Below are positions 20,610 to 34,689 of a stretch of 64,000 nt of DNA, piece after piece. The translations under genes and the position numbers were made by a program. The notes under the pieces were generated by a model. That model was not told the DNA's origin and ran no database searches. It saw nothing but the letters and a program-made list of their open reading frames with translations. The first letter of the stretch is position 1. Every line of letters begins with the position of its first letter. Source of the stretch: Polyodon spathula (taxonomy: Eukaryota > Chordata > Actinopteri > Acipenseriformes > Polyodontidae); contig NC_054538.1 in assembly GCF_017654505.1 (NCBI RefSeq), forward strand, positions 26,499,674 to 26,563,673. Reading direction: 5' to 3'.

Positions 20610-23326
20610 GTTAGTACACTGTTTTTTTTGTTTTTGTTTTTAACCCTTATTGTACCTGGGCACCCTGTCTGTTTTGCAGCAAGTGTTTACTGTGTGTGGA
20701 AAATAAGTACAAAGCCATCTTTTCTGTTCTGATAAACAACAAGTCAGGCAGTGCTAAGGAGGTTTGTTTTGTAATGGGGAGAATTGGGAACTGTTTTATT
20801 TCACTGACTGAATTCAGGAGAGGGAGCTTTAGAAGTCAGCAGTTCTGATTATTTTGCAAAACAGAAAAACAGACTTCTTGCTGTTAATGTAAATTATTTT
20901 TTATTTTTTTAAACTTACCACTGCTGAAAATGTGTGCCTTTTTATTTTGTTTCTACATAAGCCAATACATCTATACAATCTTGACAGAAATAAATAATTA
21001 AATTATACTGTTGAGTAAAATATGTAGTGCTGAATTATAATATTTCATTTTTATAACTTGACACTGGGGATGGCAGCCCCTTAAAAACCCTTAAATAATA
21101 AAGGTACAGAAAATATAACTAATGAAATGTCTAACAACATCATATAAAGTATGAAGTCAAAGTTCCCATAATACTTTGTTTGTAAGGTCCTAACTCCTTT
21201 CATGATGACACCATGCATATTTTTTAGGATTTATACATGAAACCTAGAAAAGGCAATATTTTACTCCATATATAACATCAGCGTTATAATAATCACAATT
21301 ATCTAAAAAAAGATTTGAGGTTAGCAAAGTTCATTTAGAGTTTAATATTAAAAAAAATATAATAACCATCTTGAAGCTGCTGCCCTTTGTATTTTAGTAG
21401 AAATTGGAGGTCTGCTGGTCAGGAGTAACTTCCCCAAACCAAAGAGAACGTATTTAAGCATCCCTGTGAGGGGAATTTGTATGAATCTGCAGTACCTAGT
21501 ATCTCATTAAGTATTTCAACTTGCAATTCCAATTTTCAGTTTCATGGAAACTCATCATGCAAAAGCTAATAGCACCTTTTGATCTATGACCTAAGATGGC
21601 TGCCATATTGGGGTCCTGTGACCTTTTTTGTTTGCAGATATAAAAAGATCACTTGGAGTTACCAGTTTCAGACTCAGTAAAGAATTGAAATCTTTGATTG
21701 TCTCAATCAAGTTTGATTGTGATGTGGGTATCGTACAAGAAAAAAAAAAAATACTGTTTTCTGCCAGTTATCTTTCAAAGCTGCCATCTCCGAAGTGTAA
21801 AGTCTCAAACATTTTCAGGTAGTAACTTCATATTTGCAGGGTTATATAAGCCCTGCATGCTTATTGTGTTGGTAAACTTCAAATTGACCTTTGACTTGGA
21901 TGCCATATAGAGATTGTGTGACTTTACATTTCTGCTGTATAGGTAACAGTGATTTCCTTTGCTGGGTTTTAGTAAAATAAAAATAATAACCCTTTCATTG
22001 CCACATCAAAATCAGGTTATTGATTCTGGTGACAATATAAATGTCCATTAAAGATTACCTCATGCCACCACCATTCTTGGATATTCTGTTCAGCAGTTTT
22101 CCTGTGAGAGAGTAATGTGGCATAATTAACCAAATGGATTGAGCATTTACAGTGTGGGGTGTTTTCATCAAGGGCGAGTTACATAATATTTTCTCTTATT
22201 ATATAGTTTGAGTGTACTATTTTCATGCAGTATGGTACCTCTATCGAGCCTCAGTCTGTTTTTAACAAAAAATAGAGTGGCCTACTATTGTGATGAGATC
22301 CAGGATTTCTGACGGGTTGTTTTAGCTGAGCTCTTACTAACCATGTACAGAGATTAGGTTTACGAAAAGATACAACAGGAGGCTTGGGAATGAATGGCTG
22401 TGGATAATCCTTTCATGCCGCACCAGGTGCAACACAAAAAGAGGGGTATTTGCTGTAAAGGCTATAATCATTATTTATCTTTAAAACAGCAGAAATTATT
22501 CAGAAAATAGATACAGTACTGTAAATATTTAGATACATTTTGATTTGGTGTGAAACCAAGAAATAATTGATTTTTATAGTGGGTGTCACTTTGATAATAG
22601 TGTGACTAAAAAAAGACTGCCAATGAAGGGATAAACAAATGCACTTAAGCAGTAGCAGTACTATGTAATAAATATGCACACATTATAAATTGCTCTATTA
22701 AGGCTAAATAAAGAAAAAAAAAGATTGCTTGAATGGGGACCACTTTAAATTCAATTCATGTTATTTTCCAAAAATAAATATTTTTCAGATTGTTAAATAT
22801 AGATGAATGTGGTGCAATGCATCCCCAGCAAGATTTTTTTGAAACAGGGAATCGGTGTGTCTCCTATGAATGACTTAAGAATATGATTATCCTGTGATTT
22901 ACACACCCTTTCACACACAAATGCTGCTACTGAGCCTTCTCGGAGACGTTTTCAAAATTCTTTAAAATACCCATTCACATAGCACGAAGTTGCACAATCT
23001 ACATAGGTGTAATACCATCATAACCAAAGGGATCATGTGAGTACAACTTTCAAACATGTCAGTCAACAGATCCTTAACTTATTCCAGACTCCATTTACTA
23101 CATCGTTCTTGATCAGCCATTGTATTTGAAAAATGTTTTAGCGTGTAACACCAACCACAAAAATACCCAACACAACCAGTATACGTGCTGTCACGTGGGT
23201 TGTTGACATTCAATCCACGCCCACTATAGCGCTTCAGTGCCGGCATAGCGTTTCACACAGGAGTTATGATGGTTCAGTGGCATCTTTGAACCACCTCACG
23301 AGGTAGTTCAGAGACAGCATAAATTA
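20610..23326. other. Presumed intronic DNA, nothing recognised
   Basis: AT-rich sequence with short homopolymers. No motif-bearing frame was seen. Confidence 0.4.
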
Positions 23327-23440
23327 CAGTGCCTATACAAAGTCTACACCTCCTTGAACTTGTTTCACATTTTGTTCTGTCAGTGCTTCAGAGTTTCATG
23401 CATTTAAACAAGGATTTTTTTCCACTTACCTACACACCAG
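23327..23440 (+). mobile_element. Isolated Tc1-type terminus
   Basis: CAGTGCCTATACAAAGTCTA follows a TA and continues into TCAGAGTTTCATGCATTTAA, the same subterminal sequence as the 13493 end. No partner end or transposase was found nearby, so it is a deletion remnant. Confidence 0.8.
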
Positions 23441-23938
23441 GAGGACAGAGAGACAAGGGAGAATACTATTTTAAAGGATACAGTCCTGATGAATTTCACT
23501 AGGAATGATTTACAGCAGCACTGCATCAACCAAGATAACTGAGGCGCTCACACAGGATACCTAATAAATAGTTAATGTATGTGGTGGGTGGACAATGGGA
23601 TGCAATCATTTATTGTTTTACCATCCAAGAGGGGGAAAACAAAGAAACGACCAATCACAAGCGTTTCCTAATACCCTTTACAAACACCCTTTACATTCAT
23701 CACAAACTACATGGTCATGTATGCATAAGAAAAGGCATTGGACCACAATTACATTTAGAGCTACATTTATTTTTTTCGGGCTTTAACAGCTACTTATGCA
23801 ACAATGTATTAGGCTTTTCTGCAATACAATTATTGCCATTTCCTAACCATGGATCACGAGAAAACACTTCAGTACTGTGATTCATACAGTCATGTAAATC
23901 ATAGTAATTTCAATCAAATTGTACTTTCCATTGATCAG

Positions 23939-24005
<67 letters not shown>

Positions 24006-24570
24006 CCACAATTTATTTTTAGTGCCATTGTGTGGGAGTTTTTCAACAGTACTGGTGATTGATTTAAAAGGAAACTTTATAACATTTACATTTTCCTCGT
24101 ACTTAATGTGTTACCTTCTAATATTCTTTTCAGCTTAGATCAATTCTTGCCACTGACTATCCCTTATTGTGACATCTAAGGACAAAAATAATATTGGTTT
24201 TCTCATAATATACCTTTACCTGTCTCTGCGCTTGTCTAGAGAACCCTGCACTGTCAATGTGACATATCAACCGAACTGCCAACCCCAGTTACTATACATT
24301 TAAATATTACCGTAAGTGGGGCTGGCAAAGTTGGGAATCAAGTTCATAGCAAGGTAAATGCAGATCTACACTAAAACTTGATATATAGTTTTATGTAGAA
24401 ATATACCAGTATTCTATATAGTAGTTTTTATTACTTCTGAGATACAAATACAGTGCAATATTATTATATTTTAGGTTGTTACAGTACATATCAGCTGGAG
24501 CAAAGAAACACTGTATACAAAGTACATTATTTCATGATGGGTAAATGGTGAAAACAAAATTTTATGGTCC
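23441..24570. other. Presumed intronic DNA with AT tract
   Basis: The only recognised feature is the AT microsatellite at 23941-24003. Confidence 0.4.
23941..24003. repeat. (AT)n microsatellite
   Basis: An AT tract with one phase slip in the middle. Confidence 0.96.
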
Positions 24571-24783
24571 TGTAACGGGGGTTCTGTTGCAGTGTTGGTA
24601 TCTGCTGAGTGAACAAAAGAGACACAGAGGGTTTGTGATTGAAACGTCGCTCAGGAGTCCAGGTTTTATTGAGAATCACACACACTCAGGTGTAGGAGTA
24701 TGAGGAGTTTCACAAATTTTGTTTGTTTTATCCACAATTTGTTTAGATGTTTTATTACAGATACACATTATTATTATTATTAT

Positions 24784-24850
<67 letters not shown>

Positions 24851-25912
24851 AACAAAGTATACATCATGTTTTAACTATATACATATTTCTTATAAAACAA
24901 TATGCGCTTTTTGGTGTTGTACATATTGACATAAACAGACTTAGCTCTGAAAAATAATTACCATCATTTCTCATTAGCAGTAGTGATGGTAACGTATATT
25001 AAGTCCCCCACATTTTTTATATATATATTGCCTCATGCTCAAATTCTCTTCAGCATTGTTTCATTATTATCTGCGGTTTAGGCATTTTAAAAGCAAACAT
25101 CTCTTGTCTTCCCTCACAATTTTAATTCCCAAAAGTGGGAATTAAACATTTGCACAAGTGCTGCAGACAGAAGTTCTGTTTCCCTTTGTTCCTATGGTAA
25201 CAGCTGTGCCTTGACAACTAAGTTATTTATTTAAAGTTTAATTAATTTAAAAATGTTATTCTATGTTTGCTTTATAATAATTTTTCATTTTATATGTTGC
25301 ATTTCATTTTATTTCGTGTATTTTGTATTTGTGAAAAACAAGTAGCTCTACTTATACCTAATATCGAAAAAATAAAACAACTAATTGCAAAAACAACTAA
25401 AAAACAAAAGATGGTCAAGCTCGGGACATTTGCTACTGCCACTATACAGGGAGGTCCAGAAACCTTCTCCCTCACACAATCTGTATAAACATTGGTGGGA
25501 TTAAAATCCCCTAAATGAATCCCCTACCTAAATTAACCCAGTTAAACATATGGTTATAATCTCATTAGGGAGAATCGTGGTTACACAGGTAGACGTTCTT
25601 CAGTCTTGGTTCACTAGCCCTGGTTAAACATGCAGTCGTGAGTCTTTTCCTCTGGTAACAAAACACTTTCCAGCCATTTTTTAAAGGCAGATGACCAGAG
25701 TTAGTTGATTGTCAATTATTCAATTACACTTGGCCACCTGCTGCACATTCCTTTCAATTAGGCAGGGATGGAAGTTTAACCTGCCAGCCCTGCCATATCC
25801 AGCACACACTATTGAAAAAATAAAATCAAATTATTTTTTAAACCAACAAACCATATTTATAATATAACCCATGACCAAATATACATTAATTTAAAGGGGC
25901 AGCCCTGTCACA
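24571..25912 (-). mobile_element. Candidate solo LTR, antisense
   Basis: On the minus strand the block opens TGTGACAGGGCTGCCCC and closes CAACAGAACCCCCGTTACA, giving the TG...CA ends of an LTR. Near the 3' side, CTCAATAAAACCTGGACTCC supplies a polyadenylation signal followed by an R/U5-like stretch. The flanks read GGTCC and TGTCC, a possible imperfect 4-5 bp target duplication. No internal retroviral or Gypsy sequence adjoins it. The TTA/TAA microsatellite at 24770-24845 expanded inside it. Confidence 0.5.
24770..24845. repeat. (TTA)n-(TAA)n microsatellite
   Basis: TTA repeats switch to TAA repeats near 24785, so the tract is partly self-complementary. Confidence 0.97.
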
Positions 25913-28900
25913 TGTCCAAACATAATGGCAGGGCTGATTCCATTTGCTCAGTTTTCATTATGTTAAGTTTAAGTGATGATTGGAGACCCCTGCTCTAGAA
26001 CACTTTAGAACTACACTCTAGAACACTCTCAACACCTTGGTCTATATTTTATACGCCTAAGAAATTCAAGCTTTCTTGAAATGTTATGAAATATAGCCAA
26101 GCAGACTCCTTAAATAAAGATAATTGATCCCTGGCTGGTTTGGTATTGTCATGCTTAGTAGTTTATCTGCCTCTGTAGAGCTTACTGTGAGGTGACATGG
26201 TGATCTGTCAGAGGAAATCTGGAATTAGGGATTGAAAAAGGCCTTTCTAATAAAATAAAATTTGTAGATAAGTTTGTGGAAATGCAGCATTGGCTTCAAA
26301 TATAGGGTGTGAACTTAAAAGGTCTTGAACTGTGTTTTTTTTTGATGATTACGCAAAATACTGTGTAATTATAAAAGGAACCACTCCATCAGATCCAAAC
26401 CAACCACAATAGCTTGTAACATAGATATGGCTAAATTGGCCTCAACTCAACATGACAACCACATTTTGTGGGCTTGTAACTTTGATCAGCTTTGTTTACT
26501 TGTTCATTGCTGCTGATTAACTTATCTGTAATAAAACACGTCATTGCTGCTAGGTATTGCCATAATACTTTCTTATTAGAGGAGGAATTGCTACAGGTCA
26601 GCTACAGAGGTACTCAACTGATACAAACATCCAATTAAAATAAAGAAAGATAAATAAGAAAATCTTGTATACCAATGCTTGATTGTTTACAGCCACTAGT
26701 TGGTTGACATGTAAGTTCCCCCCTGAGAGATGTCAAAACAATACACACTTTACAGTAGCAGCACTACTCCTTCACGTTCAGCGCTGTTGGATGTTGGTTG
26801 TATACTGGTTATGTTGTTGTCAGTGTGGTTCTCTTGTTTTAAATTATCTCCAGTTTCAGTTGGCATTATATATTTTTTTCAGCATTTCCCTTGAGAAGAT
26901 GTTGTTTTTACAGAAGTCATCTAATTGGAAAAGACACTTATTGTCCTGTATGAGGCATGCTTCTTTAATCAGGTTTTTCTCAATTTTGATTTCAACATTG
27001 ACATGGAATGAAATGGCCCAGATAACTCTTCTTTCCAACTGAATTGGTAATAAGAAGTTTTAAAAAATATTAAGAGAATTGTATATAAATGGATACAAAG
27101 AAAGTGCTTAGAAGTAACAGATTGCTTTTGGGTCTCATCCATCTTGAAAGTTATACTGGGAATCTATTCTGGGGAATGCACATTAAAAATTTATTTAAAC
27201 ATGTCTAGAAACATAATTTATACTGTACATCTAAAGAGTAATATCATATCGCTGAACATTGCTTCCACTGAGAAACATTGTTATTTTTTAAATAGTATTT
27301 AGCATCAGGCACTGGCTTTTTACAAGCCAGACTGAACACATACCATTTCATTTATATTGAAACAGTGATGCCTTTTAGAAAAAATCTTTACATACAATTT
27401 TGAACTATTTTTTTTAAATTTCCATACTAAACATTTGTATGTAGACCATGGCTTTTTTTTAATTTTAGTTTTAGTTCATTTTTGTTTTAGTAAAGAGTTT
27501 TTGCCACTGATTAACACAAAAATAGTCCATAATGTCAAAGTGAAAAATAAAATCTACGAATTGTTCTAAATTAATTACAAATACAGCGTTTTCCACCTCC
27601 ATCAACCAGCCGTGAGTTGACTGACTTTCTCTTGGAAGAATGGTGCTGCATCCCTCCTGCAGAATTCCAGAGGCTGATAGACTCTAAGCCGCGGCGCATA
27701 CAGGCTGTATTGGCTGCACGACATAGCACGGCTAAACTTTCAGGATGGCTCAAGCATTCTCATTTATAGTATACAGTAAAACATGAATTTGCATAACATA
27801 TTCAGGGCCATAGCCAGCCATGAAAAATGACAGAGGCAATTTCTGATTCCAAGCCGACTTCCAGCAATATAAAATAGTACCTTATCTTACAGCAGTGAGA
27901 AGTAAAAGAGGAAGTGAACTCCGTGGAGTGACTGTCTGTTCCCTCGGGAGGCGGGACTGAGGACTTCACTCCCCGGAGGGGCCTATCGGCAGCTCTGACA
28001 TAAAATGATCAGCGAATATTGAACTGTGACAGGCATATCCCAAAAGTATTATTGGTGGTCATCTTTGAATTGAAAGGGAATTTTTAATTTAAACTTTCTT
28101 ATGAAGATTATGATACATCATATATTTGCGGTGATGTTCTATGTGGGTGTTATTTAACAGGACTTAAAATAATCATACAGCATTTTATGATTTATAGTAA
28201 CTATAGCAACCAGAATGGTTTTTCAGAGTGTTTTTGCCTTCTGTTAAGCCTATCAAGTTTTGTTATTTCTGTTACTGAATACTTTTGTTTCATATTGAAT
28301 AAGATATTGGTGGGATTGTTTTTAAGGCTATTTTATTTTGGCTGTGGGGTGACTTGGCCAGGTGAATGCAAAGATGCATGCAACCAAAGAGACTGAGGTC
28401 CTACTGCTGATAATCCTCACCCGCTTAAATGGAGAACAAAAAGTAGAAATTCCAAGACAGTGCCTGGAAATTCTGGCCTGTGATTAGTTTAAACTTAATT
28501 ATAGTAGCAAAAATAGATTGAGCTATTGCCCATACATCCTTACACCACGGGCAATAGTCTCCATCTGTCATGTGATTGGTTCACATCACTATCAGTCCCA
28601 CCCCTTCTCAAAGGAACGTGCTCCCCCTCTACTCTAACAACAACATAAAATGGCTGAATTAAAAAACTATTGAACTGCAGTTCTGTGACTCAACAAAATC
28701 TACTACAAAAGAAAGAAAAAAACTTGCTGTATGAACTTCAATAATATTTTCTGTTATTTAGTTATAAACTTATGCTGTATCAGCTATATTTAAAAAAAAT
28801 AATGTAGTGTCAGAAATATTTGTGAATCACACCCATAAAACTTATTCTGCTCCAGAAGTGCTGGCGACCTGTTGAACTGGTAGGAGTATATTACTTCAAT

Positions 28901-29339
28901 ATATGTACAGCATGAAGATATTGGTGCCAACATTTTTTTGTATGCATAATAAAAGGCTTACAAATATGTATGGTCTTACAGTATATAAAGCCATATTTAC
29001 TAGCCAACCTTGCCTCTTATTATTTTGACTGACTCATATATTAAATATGTATTGCGGCTTCGAGCATTAAAGACCCATCATTAACAGTAATCTTCCCTCG
29101 GGTCAATAATTTTCCACAGATTTTTGATCGGTTAATCTGTGGCCATTAGTTGATTAGTCGGTAGTTTAATCCGTCCATATTTTTTATAAAATTAATGTTC
29201 TTATAGCGGCTGTCCTGCATACTAATACTCTGTTCTTTTTAAAAGCATTTAAAAAAATGTTTTAGTAAATGTAGTACATTTTCACAGAACAACGACACCT
29301 GACAGCTGGGTTTCCCATTACAGCTACATACTTCCTATA
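25913..29339. other. Presumed intronic DNA, nothing recognised
   Basis: Open frames at 26683-27042 (+) and 27571-27753 (-) show no motif or plausible family and are probably chance. Confidence 0.4.
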
Positions 29340-29700
29340 TTTCTCCAAAGAGATGAAGTCGTTCTGAATCTTGTTAGAGGTACCTGAGAATATTGTGGCT
29401 ATTGACAAGTGATTGTTTAGCATGCTGTCATAGAAAGTATCATAGAGAGTAATTCTACATAATTACCTCTATTTGAGGAATCGGTGCTTCATCGTGCCCT
29501 CTAAACGTCAGTGTGATGTATTCTATCCCTACGCTTCTGCTTAACCATTTGATTATCAATCCAGTTTGTCCAAAAGTTTTGAGTGTAACAGTGGCTCGCA
29601 AGTGAGTTTGAGAACACTCATGTTTTTGTGCTGACTTCGTTAAATATCTTAGATTGCTGTTCCATATCATCTTTTCTCTATTGAACAAAAGTCAGTTCCA
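29340..29700 (-). pseudogene. hAT transposase relic (ZMYM1-like)
   Basis: On the minus strand, KHECSQTHLRATVTLKTFGQ and LTFRGHDEAP (29688-29455) match the conserved KHE..QSHL and RGHDE blocks of ZMYM1-like hAT transposases. Further along, IFSGTSNKIQND (near 29380) matches the SGTSK.IQND block. The central domestication-type features and the C-terminus are absent, so this is a fragment. Confidence 0.65.
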
Positions 29701-30327
29701 GAGGTATTATTTTTTTTAATTGACAGCTATCGGTATGCCACAGATACCTTGAATAATTTGGAAGTGGGGAGTATATCCCTTTCCTTCCTGTGTCAGTTTG
29801 GGAATTATTTACCTCCCTTTTTCAACAATCTCCAAATTGTTTCTCAGAAATTTCGTCTTGAAAATTGATTCGTAACCAAATGGAGTACAGTGCCTCCGTT
29901 GTCTGATTAATTTTTTTTTCATTTGTAAAAAGTCAATCGAAATATTACTCCAACATCCTCAATATCATTTTCAATAATGCTCTATAATAAGCAATTTTGT
30001 GCAAAATTCAGCTTTTGTTGCACTGCTTATGGCCTAGCATCTTTATGTCCCGCCTCTGCTCACTCATGAGATCTTTGACTATCCCATTGGTTAAACTTAC
30101 TCAAGATCATCAGCCAAGGGAGAGAATACCTTCAATTGCATATGTCCAGCCTCTGCTCACTTATTTCTGGATTTCCACAAAGGAAATGTAGATCTATTTG
30201 TTGGTTTTATTTTATATACAAAAAATAATAATTCTGCAGAATTTAATTGTAAATTAATCAGCAATCAACTCTTTATTTGATTAATCGTTATTAAAAAATT
30301 ATTTTGATATAAGATCCTGAGTTTTAA

Positions 30328-30533
30328 GCCAGGTTTTGCCATGCTAAACATTCTTTTAACTCAAATTAACTGCACACTACAAGCTTTATTGCAAATTACC
30401 AAGTAGAAATACAAGTGAGAAATGCTAACTGCCAGGTTTTGCCATGCTAAACATTCTTTTAACTCAAATTAACTGCACACTACAAGCTTTATTGCAAATT
30501 ACCAAGTAGAAATACAAGTGAGAAATGCTAACT
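30328..30533 (+). repeat. Perfect 103-bp tandem duplication
   Basis: The unit starting GCCAGGTTTTGCCATGC at 30328 is repeated immediately at 30431 with no difference I can see over 103 bases. Identity implies a recent event. Confidence 0.97.
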
Positions 30534-33500
30534 GTAAGGAAAAGGTGATCCTAAGCCTGTTCTTAAATCATTACATTCGCATTACTTTGAAAATGAAGAA
30601 ATATTTAATGGAAATGCATTGACATTTGAATTTACCTTTACTTAAAATATGTTTCTATGTTCATTCGACACTGACAGCTGGCATTGTGTAGTGTGAAAAG
30701 CACTTTGACGTACTTTTAGTTAAGTATAAATAGAGGACCATAATGAGCATTAGTAGTATATGAACAACATTTTTGTTAAGAGACCTTCCATTGAATTGTT
30801 TGAAAAATACTTCAAGGACTATAGTTCTAGCGTTGCTATAGAAACAGCTGTTGTACTCTGCATATCCTGATTATAACAGAGAAAACAGTTGGATTTTACA
30901 TTTAAGCATCTCTTTGGTACTTCCTAATTTTGTTAGTACTGGGACTAGTATGGAAGAAATCAGTGGAGTTAGAAGTTATGCACAACAGGTTGTTCTGTAG
31001 TACTGTTGTCTGAAGGTACCAGGGGTCAAATCCCCTATCGCTGAAGCCTATGTGAACCCCCTACAAATTTGGAAAATTGGTACCTCTTGCTATCAAGGTT
31101 GTCATGCCTAGTATTTTCCAGTAAAGGAGTTTAATAACATTTGACAAAGACTGAGAACAAATGACCAAAACTCATATTGAATGCAAAAGGGAAACATGAT
31201 AAGGTAATATAGCTGAGGAGTCAGATAAGAAATAGCTTTTTCATCAGTTGAAGTTATACCCAGAACATTTTCCAAACTGTTCCATGACCAAAATGATGAT
31301 AGGGAGAGATGAGGCAGGGTAACTGTATACAAAATGAAGGTTGTCTGCATTGAGAAAATCAGGAACAAAGGAAAAGGAGTAGTCAGAGACTATATAACTG
31401 TAGTACTGGTTAGAACAAAGCTGCCGAATACAATAATTAAGGACATGGTTGGAACAAAGCCTTGGAGTGAAAGAATGAAGTCAGGACCGCTAATAAATAT
31501 AATATTAAGCAGATGCAGATAACATATTTTAAAAAGAGCATTTATCATCTAGGATCAAAGGAAGGTAAAATGAGAACATATTTAAGATTATGAACAGGGA
31601 GTTTAGAAAGGACATTGATGTCACTAGGAGGGAAATGTGACATCAGATCCTAGCCTTAACCTTTAAACTTTAGCCCTTAACACAATAAATATGTCGTGTA
31701 TAGTGAGCACATTTTCTTATTTTTTGGGGCTTGGAAATGATTAATAAAAATGACATCTAATCACATTAGAGTGGTGTCTCATTAAAGTGGTATAAATAGA
31801 TGCTTGCTTTGCTACCCCCAAACCCTAAAGCATAATTATATTCGGGACCTTCTTCTCTTTTTTTAATAGCTAAGGAAATTAACGCATTCTCATGTGGATG
31901 CAAACCTTCGATTATTTCTTTTGACTTTTGTTTTCAAAACGCTACATTATACTGTCCCATCACAGTAATGCTACAGCTTTATTATGAAAGAAAAAACCTG
32001 TGCAGTTTGAACTGTTCACCAAAAACAGACTGCATCATGCACACTGGATATTTTAAATAGGATATGTGCTTAACAGCTGCATTAAATTTCATTTGGGACT
32101 TATATTAACTGTGATTAAAAAGGATTCCTGGTTATAAAAGATTACCCTGGTGTCCCGACTCCTCAGCCTTACTAAGTGTACAATGCATTCTTAGAGGCAC
32201 ACGCATTCTCCTTGATCACGCGTGCCAGACGGTGTTCACTTCACACACTGCTAGACTGTGGTGGTGATGATAAATAGGCCTGCAGTGCACAGCAGTGATA
32301 TCACAGGTATTAGAATAGAATAGGTTTAGAAATGTTACTTTAGTAATGCAAAACTAAACCTTCATTTCAAACCTTTTATACAAAACACTTTTAAAGAAGC
32401 CCATAAGTTTTGAATGACCTCTACTTCAATACCACTTTGTCCCTTGAATATTCAGGTTTGACGATACGTTTATCGTTCTGCCTGGTGACCTGTAAAAAAC
32501 ATTACATTCCTGTCATTATTCCTATACTATATCAGAATGTCATTACATTACTTAAAGACTAGATCCACAGAACGTTCTAGCAGCTTCACACAACATTCTA
32601 GAGGCCTTTTTTGTAATTATCAATTACATAAGCAGTATGTTCAGCAAAAAAAGGAATATTTTGTACACTGTAATCTTCCCCCTTCCATGGCGGATTGTAC
32701 ATTCATTTTTCTATCAAAATAATCAGGCTGCTATTTAATTGTTGAGATCCTAAAATGGATGGTTGTTTTGAACAGATTGCTTATGTGTTAACGGAGACCT
32801 TCAACCTACCAGATGATGCTGGATCAATATAAATGAATTCTTCTGGTGTTTCTTTAGATCTTTTTAACTAGGTCAACTGTACCCACTGTTGTTTTTTGTA
32901 TTCTAGTACAGGGCCAGTTTAGAAGTGAGCTGTAATGCACAGCATACTCATATTGCTTAAAAATGCTAAGATATCAGGGTATGTAGTTGCACTTACTGTA
33001 CATGTATATATGTTTATTATTTTAGACTAGTACAAAGATAATGTCAATCACTAACCAAGTACTATTCTGCAACAAACCTTTGTGAATTATACTGAGTAGC
33101 CCAAAAAATCTCCTCGTCTGCAATGTGAAATGTATGTGGTCATGTGACATGTCATGTGATACATTAGACCTATTTAAGCTGTAGGAATTCCAGAATACAC
33201 AAGGTTAGCTGGTAAACTGTTCCTGTGGCCACTCATCAGATTATGGCACATTAATAGCCTGATAAGGTTTAGACAGAAGGGTGAGTTTAGGCCATGCTGG
33301 TAGAGGACTGGAATTCAATTAATATACCTTGTCCTGAATGAGCTCCTGTTTTTTATTGTGGGATCTCTTAACTGTATATGTATTCATTATCAATAGTGAT
33401 AATCAAGACAATTTAGAAAACAGGGCCCCGTATTGGAATTGAGATTATGCTTAACTTGAAAAACCTTTGTACTTAATATGTAGTAGGTGTAAAAATACAC

Positions 33501-33980
33501 AGAAAAGCTCAGTCATATCCTGGTGAATCTGCAATCCATAGAGCAAATGTATTTATTTCCTTGCCTTGCAGTTTTCTAGCGCAGCTAACTAATTCCCTTT
33601 ATTATTGTTGAAGAATAACAATATCAGAAGCCCATAATTGTTTATATTGCCTTACTCAGTTATGTTGGGATCTGAGTTTACAGAAAATGTCTGCATTCTA
33701 TTTATAAGTTGTAGGGTCCAGCTGTCATTGGACTGAGAAAAGGACTAAGCATTTGGCTCTCATACAGGATGTAGCCAGGATAAGCTTTGCATCACAGAGC
33801 AATGCGCTCACTGACGACTTGGGAGTCAGAATTAATAATTACAGTTAGAAAAGCACACAGCTGCTCACATTCTGGTTGCTCCCAGTAAGAGTGGTTGAAA
33901 GAGATAACAGATTCTAGTTGCTGAATTCAAGATGAATGACTTGAGGTAACAGTGTATGTACTTATCTACATTGTCCACAA

Positions 33981-34048
<68 letters not shown>

Positions 34049-34689
34049 GGCTAGTTTTGGTCTAAACTGCAATTCAAGCAGTGGCAGCACTACCGCGTAT
34101 TGTATACTCTATGCTGAACTGCAGAAAAAAAAAGTAAGGTTGAAAGCCGAGTTCCTTATTTTTCACTTTACTTGATCTACAAGGGTCCAGTTTCTAGTGT
34201 TTCCATTTGCTGTACAAAATACTTCCCAAGCTTAAACAAACACATGAATGCATTACTTGTAAATTGCATTGAGTCTAATTAGATTCTGTACTGGGGATTC
34301 TCTTGACCCCTCCTCTTTCCCTTAGTACCATTAGTTTTGAAATGTTTAAAAATCTATTTGAACCCAGCAGTAGCAGATGCTGACATTCGTATGTCTCCCA
34401 AGAGTCCCTGTGTCTTAAGAGGCTTTTTTTTTCCTCTCCGTCTTGACAACTCAGCCTAATTAAAGCTCCTGGCTGCTGACATACAGTAGCAATGCACATG
34501 GGGACACATTTGTGTCCTACAGGTCCCCTGATAGAAGGTGAAAGAAGAAGAGAGGCATCTATAATATATGTAGGCTTGTCAGAAGGGCTGCTGTCTGAGA
34601 GGAGGGAGCTTTCATCTGCATAGACCTGCTGTGCATGCAGTTTGCTGGGTCTGATTGGGTGCAGCAGGACCTCAAGCAAAGGAAGGGAG
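30534..34689. other. Presumed intronic DNA, nothing recognised
   Basis: Contains only the (AAT)n tract at 33979-34045 and short unassigned open frames. Confidence 0.4.
33979..34045. repeat. (AAT)n microsatellite
   Basis: An uninterrupted trinucleotide tract of about 66 bp. Confidence 0.97.

Noticed and set aside
24676..24867. Poly-isoleucine frame on the minus strand
   Set aside because: It is only a translation of the TTA/TAA microsatellite.
26683..27042. 119-residue open frame on the plus strand
   Set aside because: Composition is rich in Cys, Leu and Phe without domain, signal or flanking splice sites, and it resembles translated AT-rich DNA.
31006..31080. tRNA-like B-box phrase GGGGTCAAATCCCC
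   Set aside because: No A box at the right distance and no cloverleaf could be drawn.
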